Shown in pieces: positions 16,447 to 25,578 of a stretch of 64,000 nucleotides of DNA (position 1 is its first letter; each line of letters opens with the position of its first letter). This DNA comes from Planctomycetota bacterium. GTDB lineage: Bacteria > Planctomycetota > UBA1135 > UBA2386. Below the pieces are notes generated by a model that saw only the letters and a list, made by a program, of their open reading frames with translations, made no database searches and had not been told where the DNA came from. The stretch covers positions 1 through 64,000 of the forward strand of contig NYVR01000030.1 in NCBI GenBank assembly GCA_002684655.1, read 5' to 3'. Made by a program: the position numbers and the translations under genes.

Positions 16447-18156
16447 ATGCTGCACACCTTGCACATCCGAAACCTCGCCCTCATCGAGCGTGCAGAGCTT
16501 CATATGGCGGCCGGTTTGACCGTCGTCTCCGGGGAAACCGGCGGCGGCAAGTCCCTGTTGATCACGGCCCTCAAGCTGCTGCGTGGTGAGAAAGCCCAGG
16601 GCGGGCTCGTCCGACACGGTGCGACGGAATTGCAAGTGGACGGAGAGTTTCGGCTCGGCGGAGGCGCAAGGAGCGCTGCCATCGCGCGCTTCGTGGAGAC
16701 CGCCTGCGGCGGCGTCGTCGACGACGACCTGCTCCTCGTGACCCGGATCGTCGACCGCGGCGGGCGGACGCGTGTCCGCCTCGGCGGCCGCCCCGCGACG
16801 CTCACGGCGCTCCGCGAGCTGGGCGGTATGTTGCTCGAGATCCACGGGCAGGGCGAGTCGCGGGCGCTGATGCGGTCTGAGATCCAATGTGAGACTCTCG
16901 ACGCCTTCGCCGGGACCGCGGGCCTCCGCGGGGAGTTCGCGTCCGCCTTGGCTGGCGCCCGAGAGCTCCGGGCCAAGATCAGCCGGCAGGCAGACGGGGA
17001 GCGCGAGCGTAAGCAGCGGCTGGAGTTCCTGCGCTTTCAGTTCTCTGAGCTGCGTCAGCTGGACCTGGGCGAAGGCGAGCTTGTGCAGCTCGAACAAGAG
17101 CACCAAGTGCTGAGCAACCTCGACGCGATGCGGCTGCAGCTAGCCGAGGCGCTCACGGCGATGCAAGACGGCGAAGCCACGGTCTCCGATCAGCTCGCCG
17201 TCGCGGCGAGGGCGACCCAGCAGGCCGCCGCGATTGACGTCCGCCTCGAGGAGGTCTCGGAGCAGCTCGCGCAGATCGAGGACCTGGTCGCTGACGTTTG
17301 CCGCAAGCTCCAGTCCGGTCAGGCGCGGCTTGAGCTGGACCCCGGCCGGCTCGCGGCCGTCGAAGAGCGCTTGGACGAGGTGCACTCTGCCCTCAAGCGG
17401 TTCGGGCCGACTGAGAAGGACTTGCGCGAGACGTTAGCACGTACCGAGCAAGAACTGTCGGAGCTGGAGGACGCCGACGCCGCGCCCGAGGAGCTGCTCG
17501 CGACGCTGCGGCGGGAGACTGACGGGGTCGTCAAGCTTGGCCGCAAGCTGCTGCGCGCGCGCCGCAAGGCGGGCGGTGACTTCGCGGCTGCGATCATGGC
17601 AGAGCTGCACGACCTCGGGATGAAGCACACCGAGGTCCGGCTCTCCATGGAGGAGACGTTCGCCGCTGATCGGGTGCTCGATGACGCCAGCGAGCACGGT
17701 CCGGTCTCGGTCGACATCGAGGTCCGCATCAACCCGGGCGAGCCCTGGCAGTCGCTTCGCGAGACCGCCTCGGGCGGCGAGCTGGCGCGCGTAGTGCTGG
17801 CGGTCAAGAAGACGCTGGCCGATCAGGACCGGGTGCCGCTGCTCGTGCTCGATGAGATCGACGCGGAGATCGGCGGCAGGCTTGGCCTCCAGGTCGGCAA
17901 GAAGCTGCACGAGGTCGCGCGGCACCACCAGGTGGTCATCGTCACGCACCTCGCGCCGGTCGCCGCGTTCGCGCAGCATCACTTCCTAGTCAACAAGGTC
18001 GTCGGCGAGCGCACGGCGTCGCAGGTCCGACAGCTCCCGATCGAGGAGGTCGAGAAGGAGCTCGCCGCGATGGCGACGGGCGACGGCGACGACGGCGCCG
18101 CGCTCGATCAGGCGCGGCGCCTCGTCGAGAAGGCGCGGGAAGAGACCGCCGGCTGA
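16447..18156 (+). CDS. recN: DNA repair protein RecN
   Basis: 569 residues, normal for RecN. SMC-like ATPase acting in double-strand break repair. Walker A is GETGGGKS at 29-36, a coiled-coil arm spans about 165-365, the ABC signature is TASGGELARVVLAVK, and Walker B is LLVLDEIDAEIGG. A D-loop and H-region (VIVTHLAPVAA) follow. The chosen ATG matches the family N-terminus (MLHTLHIRNLALIE); an in-frame ATG at 16429 would add six residues. Divergent from the protease gene. Confidence 0.93.
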   Translation: MLHTLHIRNLALIERAELHMAAGLTVVSGETGGGKSLLITALKLLRGEKAQGGLVRHGATELQVDGEFRLGGGARSAAIARFVETACGGVVDDDLLLVTRIVDRGGRTRVRLGGRPATLTALRELGGMLLEIHGQGESRALMRSEIQCETLDAFAGTAGLRGEFASALAGARELRAKISRQADGERERKQRLEFLRFQFSELRQLDLGEGELVQLEQEHQVLSNLDAMRLQLAEALTAMQDGEATVSDQLAVAARATQQAAAIDVRLEEVSEQLAQIEDLVADVCRKLQSGQARLELDPGRLAAVEERLDEVHSALKRFGPTEKDLRETLARTEQELSELEDADAAPEELLATLRRETDGVVKLGRKLLRARRKAGGDFAAAIMAELHDLGMKHTEVRLSMEETFAADRVLDDASEHGPVSVDIEVRINPGEPWQSLRETASGGELARVVLAVKKTLADQDRVPLLVLDEIDAEIGGRLGLQVGKKLHEVARHHQVVIVTHLAPVAAFAQHHFLVNKVVGERTASQVRQLPIEEVEKELAAMATGDGDDGAALDQARRLVEKAREETAG

Positions 18157-18165
18157 GCGGCGCGG

Positions 18166-19563
18166 CTACCCGGCAGCAAACAGCCGCACGGAGATCATCA
18201 AGAAGATGATGGCGGCGGCGAACAGCTTCAACAGCAGCGGGGTCACGAACCTCACCCAGGCGCCGTAGGGGATCTTGCCTAGCGCGAGCGTGCCCATCAC
18301 GAGGGCGCTGGTCGGGACGACCATGTTGGTGAAGCCGTCACCGAACTGGTATGCGAGCACCGCCGTCTCTTGCGGCACCTGCGTGAGTTCGGCGAGCGGC
18401 GACATGATCGGCATGGTGACGTAGGCCTGGCCGCTGCCGGAGGGGATGAAGAAGTTGCAGACGGTCTGCACGCCGAGCATGCCGACTGCAGCGACGTCTG
18501 CGGAGGCCCCGTCTAATAGGCTCGCGATCCCTTGGATCACGGTGTCGCCGATCTGCCCGTCGTCTAAGACCACTTGGATCGCCCGCGCGACGCCGATGAG
18601 GAGCGCTGCGCTGGTCATCTCCGCCGCGCCCGCGATGAAGTTTCGGCTGGTCTCACTCGGCGGCATACGCACGAAGGTCGCGGCGATGATGCCGATGCCG
18701 AGGAAGACAGCGTTGAGCTCGTGGATGTACCAGCCGGCATATTTCGCGCCGACCACGAAGCCCACCACGCCGATCAAGAACACGGCGAGCACGGAGGCTC
18801 TCGCGCCGTTCAGCTTGATGTCGTCTGGCGCGTCGAAGCCCGTGCTGTAGTCGACGTGGGCGACGAGGCTCTTGCTAGGGTCTTTGCGGATTCGGCGGGC
18901 ATACGCATAGACGTGTTGGAAAGCGATGAGCAGGAAGACGGCGAGCATCGCGAACCGGAAGCCCGTCCCGCTCTCAAGCGGGACCCCGGCGATGTTCTTC
19001 GCGATCACTACGCCGAAGGGGTTAAAGGCAGATGATGCCCAGCCAATGCCGTAGGGCACCCAGACCATCCCCATCGCGACGATGGCGTCCATCTTCATCG
19101 CGAGGCTCATTGTCACGAGGATGGGGATCAGCGGGACATACTCCTCGCCCATGCCGATGGTGAACGCGCCGAGGCTGAACATCGATAAACAGCCCGCGAT
19201 CAGGATCCATGGCTTCGCTCCGAGCCGGTGAACCGCCGCGTGCAAGGCTGCGTCGATGGCCCCGGTCGCGCGCAAGATTTTGATGACGCCGCCGACCAGG
19301 AAGACCAAGAAGATGATCTCCATCGCGGCCTCTAGACCTTTTGGGATCGCCATCAGGCAATGCCACGGCCACAGCGTCGTCTGGTCCGCCTCGGCTAGCG
19401 GTTTGTAAGACCCGGCGACGACCATGGTCTTCCCGGGGCTGTTCGGCACTGGCTCGCGGTCAAACCTGCCCTGCGGGACCAAGTAGGTCAGCAGCTGCGC
19501 GATCACGACGATGGCGAAGATCAGGACGAGCGAGTCCAGGGACCAGCGCTTCTTCTGGGTCAT
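18166..19563 (-). CDS. YfcC-family carboxylate/amino acid transporter
   Basis: 465 residues, about 12 membrane helices. Matches the YfcC/C4-dicarboxylate carrier group (ion transporter superfamily): N-terminal [13 protein letters not shown], an early periplasmic loop, [17 protein letters not shown] in the first substrate-binding half, and [20 protein letters not shown] in the second, the usual helical-hairpin motifs of this group. Some YfcC relatives are arginine/ornithine-type antiporters and others carry dicarboxylates; I cannot tell which. Converges with recN nine bases away. Confidence 0.85.
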   Translation of the reverse strand: MTQKKRWSLDSLVLIFAIVVIAQLLTYLVPQGRFDREPVPNSPGKTMVVAGSYKPLAEADQTTLWPWHCLMAIPKGLEAAMEIIFLVFLVGGVIKILRATGAIDAALHAAVHRLGAKPWILIAGCLSMFSLGAFTIGMGEEYVPLIPILVTMSLAMKMDAIVAMGMVWVPYGIGWASSAFNPFGVVIAKNIAGVPLESGTGFRFAMLAVFLLIAFQHVYAYARRIRKDPSKSLVAHVDYSTGFDAPDDIKLNGARASVLAVFLIGVVGFVVGAKYAGWYIHELNAVFLGIGIIAATFVRMPPSETSRNFIAGAAEMTSAALLIGVARAIQVVLDDGQIGDTVIQGIASLLDGASADVAAVGMLGVQTVCNFFIPSGSGQAYVTMPIMSPLAELTQVPQETAVLAYQFGDGFTNMVVPTSALVMGTLALGKIPYGAWVRFVTPLLLKLFAAAIIFLMISVRLFAAG

Positions 19564-20019
19564 CGCCTGAGGCTACGCCTTCGCGCTTGATAAAACAGCC
19601 GACGTGGCACGGCAGCGATCAGGCGACCGCTTGAGCCAGAGTGATGATCTGAGAGCGGGTTTGGCCTGCGGAGATGGCCGGAAACGGCGCGTCGCCGCGC
19701 GACCATCGGTGGGCGCATAAGGTCGGCTTCCTACGTGTCGCGAATACGCGCGTGAGCCACGTCGACGGCGGCCGCGATCGCCGCGCGTCGCGGCAGAGGA
19801 AGTGATCGCGCAGCGATCGGCGGATGCACCGCGTGGGCTGAGCCCCTACCGATTTGCGAGCCTGAGGACCTGCTCAGCGAGCTCGCCGCCACATCATGTC
19901 ATCGAATCGCCTTGGTTGCGTTTTTTTGCGGTAGGGAGGGGCCGTCAAGTAGAGCTATCATCCGTCGCCCTCCGCGCCGCGTCCCGAGAACGATCATCCG
20001 ATTGCTTGAGCCATTCCTG
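19564..20019. other. Long intergenic region with several stem-loops, no gene seen
   Basis: 456 bases between two divergent starts. No convincing reading frame on either strand. It contains a perfect hairpin GATCGC-GCA-GCGATC at 19804-19818. A larger one spans 19856-19886, where GCGAGCCTGAG pairs with CTCAG and GCTCGC, with a 3-base bulge. A run of eight T begins at 19918-19920. Promoters for both flanking genes must lie here. A small RNA is possible but not recognised. Confidence 0.3.
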
Positions 20020-20949
20020 ATGGAGCGAAAGCTCCTGTCCAAAGTCTGGGGCGGCCGCGCCCTGGAGGACACGCTCGGGCTGGAGTTGCCTGAGGATGGG
20101 GCCCCGATCGGGGAGTCATGGGAGGTATATGACCGGCCGGAGGGGTCGTCGCCGATCCGCGGCTCAGACGAGACGCTCGGCCAGCTCGTGCGTCGGTGCC
20201 CAGAGGAACTCGTCGGTCGTGACGTACGGTTGGGTCACAAGGGCGCGTTTCCGTTGACGCTGAAGTTCTTGGACGCGCGTGAAGCGTGCTCGCTGCAGGT
20301 CCATCCCTCCGACGAGCAGGCGCACGACGACATCGGCAAGGACGAGTGTTGCCTGATCCTTCACACCGACGAGCGCGCCAGCTTCGTGCACGGCGTCCGC
20401 GAAGGCGTCGAACCGAGCGCGTTCTTCGAGAGCTGGACGACCGACGCGGTGCACTCGATGCTTTACACCTTCCGTCCTGAGCCTGGGCAATTCGTCCATA
20501 CGCGGCCAGGCGTGCCGCACTCGCTGGGACCTGGAGTCGTCGCGTTTGAAGTGCAGCAGAACAGCGATCAGACCTACAGGATCAACGACTGGGGCCGTGG
20601 GCGCGAGACAGCGCTGACGGAAGCTCGCGAAGTGATCCGTCTGGACGTCAACCATGCGCCGCCTGTCGAGCGTTCGACATCGCTAGCCGACGGCGGCGAG
20701 CTGCTGCTGGTCACCGAGCACTTCGCGGTGCGGCGATACCAGGTCGCTCATCGCGTCGAGCTCGCCACGCACGGTCGCTTCCTGATGATCACCTGCTTGC
20801 GTGGGGCCGGCTCCGTGCGGTGGTCGAGCGACGCGTCCTTGCCTATTGGGCGCGCGGACACCGTCTTGGTCCCCGCGTCGAACGCGATGGTCGCGGTCGA
20901 GCCAGAAGGCGAGATCGACGTCGTCGTCAGCTGCCCGGGAAATCACTGA
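20020..20949 (+). CDS. manA: Mannose-6-phosphate isomerase, class I
   Basis: 309 residues, the short bacterial type. Interconverts mannose-6-phosphate and fructose-6-phosphate. Cupin core with zinc ligands Gln93 and His95 in LQVHPSDEQ, a later His in TRPGVPHSLGPG, and the catalytic-site Arg in TYRINDWGR. N-terminal KVWGGRALE is the usual family start. It supplies mannose-6-phosphate for glycan synthesis or feeds mannose to glycolysis. Overlaps the next gene as TGATG. Confidence 0.9.
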   Translation: MERKLLSKVWGGRALEDTLGLELPEDGAPIGESWEVYDRPEGSSPIRGSDETLGQLVRRCPEELVGRDVRLGHKGAFPLTLKFLDAREACSLQVHPSDEQAHDDIGKDECCLILHTDERASFVHGVREGVEPSAFFESWTTDAVHSMLYTFRPEPGQFVHTRPGVPHSLGPGVVAFEVQQNSDQTYRINDWGRGRETALTEAREVIRLDVNHAPPVERSTSLADGGELLLVTEHFAVRRYQVAHRVELATHGRFLMITCLRGAGSVRWSSDASLPIGRADTVLVPASNAMVAVEPEGEIDVVVSCPGNH

Positions 20950-22106
20950 TGGCCGCGCGACGCACAGATCGTGGTTCGAGTGAACGCGCGCGCCGCGCGG
21001 CCAAGGGGCCTGCCAAGAAGGGTCCGAAGAAGAGCGGCGTCGACGCTCCCGGTGTGGCGCCGGAAAAAAAGCGCGCGCCGCGTAAGGCGGGCACGAAGCT
21101 GACGCGGGCTATGGAGCGCGCCGCGCAAGCGCATACTGCCAAGAAGAGACCTGTGAAGCGGGCCCCTACGCGCGGTAGCGCGCGGAGAGCAGAGGGGCTG
21201 CTGGTGAAGCCGAGCAGCGTCTTCAGCAAGGAGAGCAAGACCGCTGACGGCCGGGTGCGCCTCAACCACTTCCTCGCGAAGGCTGGCGTCTGCAGCCGGC
21301 GGAACGCCGACGAGCTGATCGCCACGGGGCGAGTCGAGGTGAACGGCGAGGTCGTCACCGAGCTCGGCGTCCGCGTGGACCCGTTCGAGGACGACGTGCG
21401 GTTTGACGGGTCACGTCTGCAGCCAGAGAAGTCGGTCTACGTCCTGCTCAACAAGCCAAAGGGCGTGGTCTGCACGAACGCGGCCCACGAGCAGAAGAAG
21501 CGCGTCGTCGACTTGCTGCCGACGATTCGGGGTCGAGTTTTCACTGTTGGCCGGCTCGACATGGACTCGGAAGGGTTGATCCTGGTCACCAACGACGGGG
21601 CCTTCGCGCAGGAGATGACGCACCCTAGCTACGGCATCAGCAAGCTCTACACCGTCATCGTGCGCGGGCGCATCGAAGACGGTCATTTGGAGAAGGCGCG
21701 AGGCGGAGTGTGGCTCGCCGAAGGCCCGACGAGCGGTATGCAGTTGAAGGTCGATCGCATGACCAAGGACCGCACATACCTCAAGGTGACCTTGCGAGAG
21801 GGCAAGAACCGCGAGATCCGCCGCGTGTTCGCGAAGCTCGGTTATCCGGTCGCCTCTCTGAAGCGTGTGCGGATCGGGAGCCTGACGCTGCACGGGCTCG
21901 GCGACGGCGATTGGCGATTCCTGCAGCTCGGTGAGGTCGCGCGTCTACGTGACTTGGCGCGGAGCGACGCGCCCGACGAAGCGCCGGCGGAGCCTGCTTC
22001 GACGGCGAGGAGGAAGACGCGCAAGGCGCCCAAGGGCGGTCGAAAGCCGCTCCCTCCGAAGCCTGCGAGCCGGCGTAAGGCGACCCGGACCAAGAACCGC
22101 AGATAG
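20949..22106 (+). CDS. RluB/RsuA-family pseudouridine synthase with basic tails
   Basis: 385 residues. S4 RNA-binding domain at about 103-150 (RLNHFLAKAGVCSRR, VNGEVV), then the pseudouridine synthase core: YVLLNKPKGVVCT, the catalytic Asp204 in GRLDMDSEGLILVTNDG, and KNREIRRVFAKLGYPV. Best fit is large-subunit enzyme RluB or small-subunit RsuA; I favour RluB because of the S4 domain and motif spacing. About 95 N-terminal and 60 C-terminal residues are Lys/Arg/Pro/Ala-rich tails, longer than in E. coli, which may bind rRNA nonspecifically. Confidence 0.88.
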   Translation: MAARRTDRGSSERARRAAKGPAKKGPKKSGVDAPGVAPEKKRAPRKAGTKLTRAMERAAQAHTAKKRPVKRAPTRGSARRAEGLLVKPSSVFSKESKTADGRVRLNHFLAKAGVCSRRNADELIATGRVEVNGEVVTELGVRVDPFEDDVRFDGSRLQPEKSVYVLLNKPKGVVCTNAAHEQKKRVVDLLPTIRGRVFTVGRLDMDSEGLILVTNDGAFAQEMTHPSYGISKLYTVIVRGRIEDGHLEKARGGVWLAEGPTSGMQLKVDRMTKDRTYLKVTLREGKNREIRRVFAKLGYPVASLKRVRIGSLTLHGLGDGDWRFLQLGEVARLRDLARSDAPDEAPAEPASTARRKTRKAPKGGRKPLPPKPASRRKATRTKNRR

Positions 22107-22114
22107 CCACGTTG

Positions 22115-23503
22115 ATGAACGAGGACATCGATATGTTGCCCGACGTCGACGTCGTTGAGCTAGACAACGGCTTCCGCGCGCTGCTGGTCGAGCGCAGCGC
22201 GTTGCCAGTGGTAGCTACGGTGTGTTGGTATCAGGTCGGATCCCGCGACGAGCGAACGGGCGAGACCGGGCTGTCCCACTTCCTGGAACACATGATGTTC
22301 AAGGGCACGGACAAGTTCGGGAAGGGTCAGATCGACCAGCAGACCAGCAAGATGGGGGGCAGTAACAACGCCTTCACGGACACCGACAGCACGGCCTACT
22401 ACTTCTCGCTGGCAGCTGATCGCTGGGAGACAGCGCTCGAGATCGAGGCCAGCCGGATGCGAGGCTGTCTGCTCGACCCCGCCGAGTTCCAGAGCGAGAA
22501 GAGCGTCGTGCTGGAGGAGCTGGCGATGGGCGAGGACGAGCCCTGGCGTCCGCTCTATCAGGCGGTCGAGAGCGCGATGTTCCAAGTGCACCCTTATCAC
22601 CACCCGGTGATCGGTTACCGAGAAGAGCTAGAGCGTCTCACGGTCGCTCAGATGAGGAGCTACTACGAGCGGCACTACGGCCCTAATCGCGCGTGCCTGA
22701 CGGTCGCCGGGGCCATCGATCGTGAGCGGACCCGGGTCCGCATAGAAGAGCTGTTCGGGGGGATGTCGCGGGTCGAAGACCGCGACGTCGCTAGGTCAGA
22801 GCCGCCGCCGCGCGGTGAACGGCGCATGACGCTCAGGACGCCCCACAGCGTCGTTCGTATGTGCATCGGCTTTCCGACCTGCCGGATGGGCGAGCGCGAC
22901 GATTACGCGCTGGATCTGCTGGCACACGACCTCGGGAACAGCAAGAGCAGCCGGCTTTACCGACGACTCGTCGTTAAGGACCGCGCGGTGACCGACGTCA
23001 GCGCGCTGAACGAGGTGCGCCAAGACCCTGGCGGTTTCTTCATCATGTGCGAGCTGCATCCCGGGGTCGCGCCCGAGAAGGTCGAGCGCGCGATCCGTGA
23101 AGAGGTCGCGGCGATGGTCGACGAAGGCGTGGCCGAGCGAGACCTTCGGCGGATCCGTATGCAGATCGAGTCCTCGTTCCTCTTCCAGGATGAGACCGTG
23201 CTCGACCTAGCGATGAAGTTGGCGCGCTTCGAAGCCGGGACGGCCGACGGGTATCGCACGCTCGCGAACGTGTTGCCGACCTACGCTTCGATGAAGCGCA
23301 AAGAGCTTCGCGAGGTCGCCGCGAAGTACTTCCAGTTCGACCGCGCGACCATCGCGTGGGCGGTCCCTGCGGCGAGTGACGGCGGCCTGGGTCGCAACTC
23401 CACGCCAGCTGGAATGCGTCGATCGACGGCTAAGAAGAAGGTGAAGAAGGCGACCAAGAAGAAGTCGTCAAAGCGGCCTGCGACCCGGCGGGGGAGCGCG
23501 TGA
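22115..23503 (+). CDS. M16 zinc peptidase, catalytic subunit
   Basis: 462 residues. Inverted zinc motif HFLEH (His55, Glu58, His59) with the third ligand Glu at 134-135 in VVLEELAMGEDEP, so it is catalytically competent. Substrate-binding Arg/Tyr region is in the C-terminal half (LGNSKSSRLYRRLV). The last 40 residues are a Lys-rich tail. No signal peptide, so probably cytosolic. It forms an operon with the following gene, which encodes an M16 domain lacking the zinc site; the two likely dimerise as in other bacterial M16B pairs. ATG 22115 is preferred to TTG 22112. Confidence 0.88.
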   Translation: MNEDIDMLPDVDVVELDNGFRALLVERSALPVVATVCWYQVGSRDERTGETGLSHFLEHMMFKGTDKFGKGQIDQQTSKMGGSNNAFTDTDSTAYYFSLAADRWETALEIEASRMRGCLLDPAEFQSEKSVVLEELAMGEDEPWRPLYQAVESAMFQVHPYHHPVIGYREELERLTVAQMRSYYERHYGPNRACLTVAGAIDRERTRVRIEELFGGMSRVEDRDVARSEPPPRGERRMTLRTPHSVVRMCIGFPTCRMGERDDYALDLLAHDLGNSKSSRLYRRLVVKDRAVTDVSALNEVRQDPGGFFIMCELHPGVAPEKVERAIREEVAAMVDEGVAERDLRRIRMQIESSFLFQDETVLDLAMKLARFEAGTADGYRTLANVLPTYASMKRKELREVAAKYFQFDRATIAWAVPAASDGGLGRNSTPAGMRRSTAKKKVKKATKKKSSKRPATRRGSA

Positions 23504-24750
23504 GCGCGCCTGCCATTCGCCTGGACGTGGCCGAGCGGCAGCTCAAGAGCGGGCTGACGCTGCTTGCCGTGCGCAACCCTGGTGTCCAGACGTTCGCGTG
23601 CGCGGTGTCGTTGGACACACGGATCGCCGACGACCCCGCAGACCTGCCGGGCGTCGCCAACATGGTCGGTGAGTGCCTAGACGAAGGGACTTCGAGCTAT
23701 GACGCGCTGGCGCTGTCCGCTGCCGCCGAAAAGCTCGGTGCCTACATGGAGGGGAATCACCGCGGCGGCGCCGTGATGTGCCCGGCGTCGTCGCAGAAGA
23801 AGGCGACCAATCTGCTGCGACAGCTCGTGACCCAGCCGACCTTCCCTAGCAAAGAGGTCCGGCGGGTGCAGGCCGAAGTGCTGACCGAGATGCAAGCGGA
23901 GCTCGATGACCCCCGCACCGTAGCCGCGCGTCGGTTCCGCCGAGCGATTTACGGCGATCACGTCCTCGGGAGGGCCATGCAGGGCACGCTCGAAAGCGTC
24001 GCGGCGATCAAGCCTCGTCACCTGCGCGATTATCACCAGACGTGGTTTCGCCCGGGCAACGGCTACGTCGCCGCTTCGGGGCCGTTCGAGTCTGAGGAGA
24101 TGCTCGACGGGTTAGAGCGCGCTTTCCGTGGGTTGCGGGGCGCCGCGCCCGAGCGCGCGCAGTTGCCGGAGGTGCTCGTCGGCTCGGCGAGCGAGCAGCA
24201 CATCCCGATGGCGCGCGAGCAGGTGCACGTGTTCCTGGGTCACGCGGGCATCCGCCGAACGGACCCGGACTTCTACAAGCTCGCGGTCATGGACCACATC
24301 TTGGGGTCAGGGCCGGGGTTCACGTCCCGCTGCTCCCGCAAGCTGCGCGACGAGATGGGGCTCTGCTACTCGGTGAGCGCTGGCATCAGCGGGAGCGCTG
24401 GCGAGGAGCCGGGGACCTTTACGGCGTACATAGGCACGTCGGCCGAGCACCGAGAGGCGGCGATCGCGGGCTTCCGGGCCGAGATCGAAACAATCCGCGA
24501 GCGCCCACCCTCCCAGAGCGAGCTTCAGGATGTGAAGGACTACTTGACGGGGAGCTTCGTCTTCGCGCTGGAGCGCAACAGCAACCTGGCCGCGTATGCG
24601 ATCCGCGCGAAGCGGTTCGGTCTCGGCTTTGACTTCGTTGAGCGGTACCCGGACATCGTCAGGGCTGTCACCGTTGAAGACGTTCGCGAGGTCGCGGCGC
24701 GACACCTGCATCCGGATCGGCTGACCGTGGTCAGCGCTGGCGCCTCTTAA
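23500..24750 (+). CDS. M16 peptidase-like, non-catalytic subunit
   Basis: 416 residues from GTG overlapping the upstream stop as GTGA. The fold is M16, but where the catalytic subunit has HxxEH this protein reads ANMVGECLDEGT, so zinc ligands are missing. The C-terminal half keeps the substrate-binding element SGPGFTSRCSRKLRDEMGLCYSV, with the conserved Arg and Tyr. This division of labour (one subunit with zinc, one with Arg-Tyr) is known for two-subunit M16B enzymes. Substrates unknown. Confidence 0.88.
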   Translation: MSAPAIRLDVAERQLKSGLTLLAVRNPGVQTFACAVSLDTRIADDPADLPGVANMVGECLDEGTSSYDALALSAAAEKLGAYMEGNHRGGAVMCPASSQKKATNLLRQLVTQPTFPSKEVRRVQAEVLTEMQAELDDPRTVAARRFRRAIYGDHVLGRAMQGTLESVAAIKPRHLRDYHQTWFRPGNGYVAASGPFESEEMLDGLERAFRGLRGAAPERAQLPEVLVGSASEQHIPMAREQVHVFLGHAGIRRTDPDFYKLAVMDHILGSGPGFTSRCSRKLRDEMGLCYSVSAGISGSAGEEPGTFTAYIGTSAEHREAAIAGFRAEIETIRERPPSQSELQDVKDYLTGSFVFALERNSNLAAYAIRAKRFGLGFDFVERYPDIVRAVTVEDVREVAARHLHPDRLTVVSAGAS

Positions 24751-24755
24751 GAACT

Positions 24756-25547
24756 ATGGCTGAGCCAAATCTGAACGAAGTCCTCGACTTGATGCATGAG
24801 ATCGCGCCGCTCGAGCTCGCGGCTGAGTGGGATAACGTCGGCTTGCTGTTGCGCGCCGACGCAGGTCGTACGCAGGTCGGCAAGTGTCTGCTGACGATCG
24901 ACCTGACCGACGCGGTGATCACTGAGGCTGCGCAGTTCGGCGCTGATCTCGTCATCAGCTATCACCCGCCGATTTTCCGGCCGCTCGCTCGCCTCGACGC
25001 GGCGGACCCGACGCAGGGGCGCGTCGTGCGCGCGTTGATGGCCGGATTTTCGGTATACAGCCCGCACACCGCGCTCGATGCGGCCCCTGCTGGGTTGGCA
25101 GACTGGCTGGTCGAGGGCGCCGTCGGCGACGCGGTCCCCGAGGCGGTGCACGTCGTCGGTGACGGTTACGGACGATTTGCCGAGCTGTCAAAGCCGATCT
25201 CCTGGAGCGGTTTGCTTGAGCGCCTCAAGGCGCAATACGGCGTCTCCCACCTGCAAGTCGCGCGCCCGCAGCGGGCGCCGAGCAAGGTGCGATCGGTCGC
25301 GGTCGCGGCCGGCGCAGGCAGCGGCGCGCTGCGCGGGGTAGAAGCGGACGTCTTCATCACCGGCGAGATGTCGCACCACGACGTGCTCGCGGCTGTCGCT
25401 GCGCGCACCTCGGTCGTCCTGGCTGGCCACAGCAACACTGAGCGTGGCTTCCTGCGGGTGCTCGCTAAGCGCTTGACCGCGGAGTTCGGCGCGGCGCTCA
25501 AGCTGCGCGTCGCCAAGTCCGACCGCGACCCGCTGACGGTCACTTGA
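24756..25547 (+). CDS. Nif3-like dinuclear metal centre protein (GTP cyclohydrolase 1 type 2 family)
   Basis: 263 residues. Typical start with APLELAAEWDNVGLLL, then the metal-binding VISYHPPIFRPL and SPHTALDAAPAGLADWL, and near the C-terminus ADVFITGEMSHHDVLAA followed by VVLAGHSNTERGFL, which supply His and Glu ligands. The family forms hexamers with two metal ions per subunit; the biochemical role is unsettled. Last gene of the manA-led operon, five bases after the M16 gene. Confidence 0.9.
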   Translation: MAEPNLNEVLDLMHEIAPLELAAEWDNVGLLLRADAGRTQVGKCLLTIDLTDAVITEAAQFGADLVISYHPPIFRPLARLDAADPTQGRVVRALMAGFSVYSPHTALDAAPAGLADWLVEGAVGDAVPEAVHVVGDGYGRFAELSKPISWSGLLERLKAQYGVSHLQVARPQRAPSKVRSVAVAAGAGSGALRGVEADVFITGEMSHHDVLAAVAARTSVVLAGHSNTERGFLRVLAKRLTAEFGAALKLRVAKSDRDPLTVT

Positions 25548-25573
25548 CCGAGCGGCCGCGGCGGCCGGCTCGG
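25548..25573. terminator. Bidirectional terminator hairpin between convergent genes
   Basis: CCGAGC-GGCCG (25548-25558) pairs with CGGCC-G-GCTCGG (25562-25573), 11 base pairs with a CGG loop and one bulged G. It fills the gap between the Nif3-like and AI-2E transporter genes. Confidence 0.5.
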
Positions 25574-25578
25574 CTGCT

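Noticed and set aside
22796-24297. Frameshift or fusion between the two M16 genes
   Set aside because: They are two complete subunits with separate stop and GTG start overlapping as GTGA, a usual arrangement for M16B pairs.
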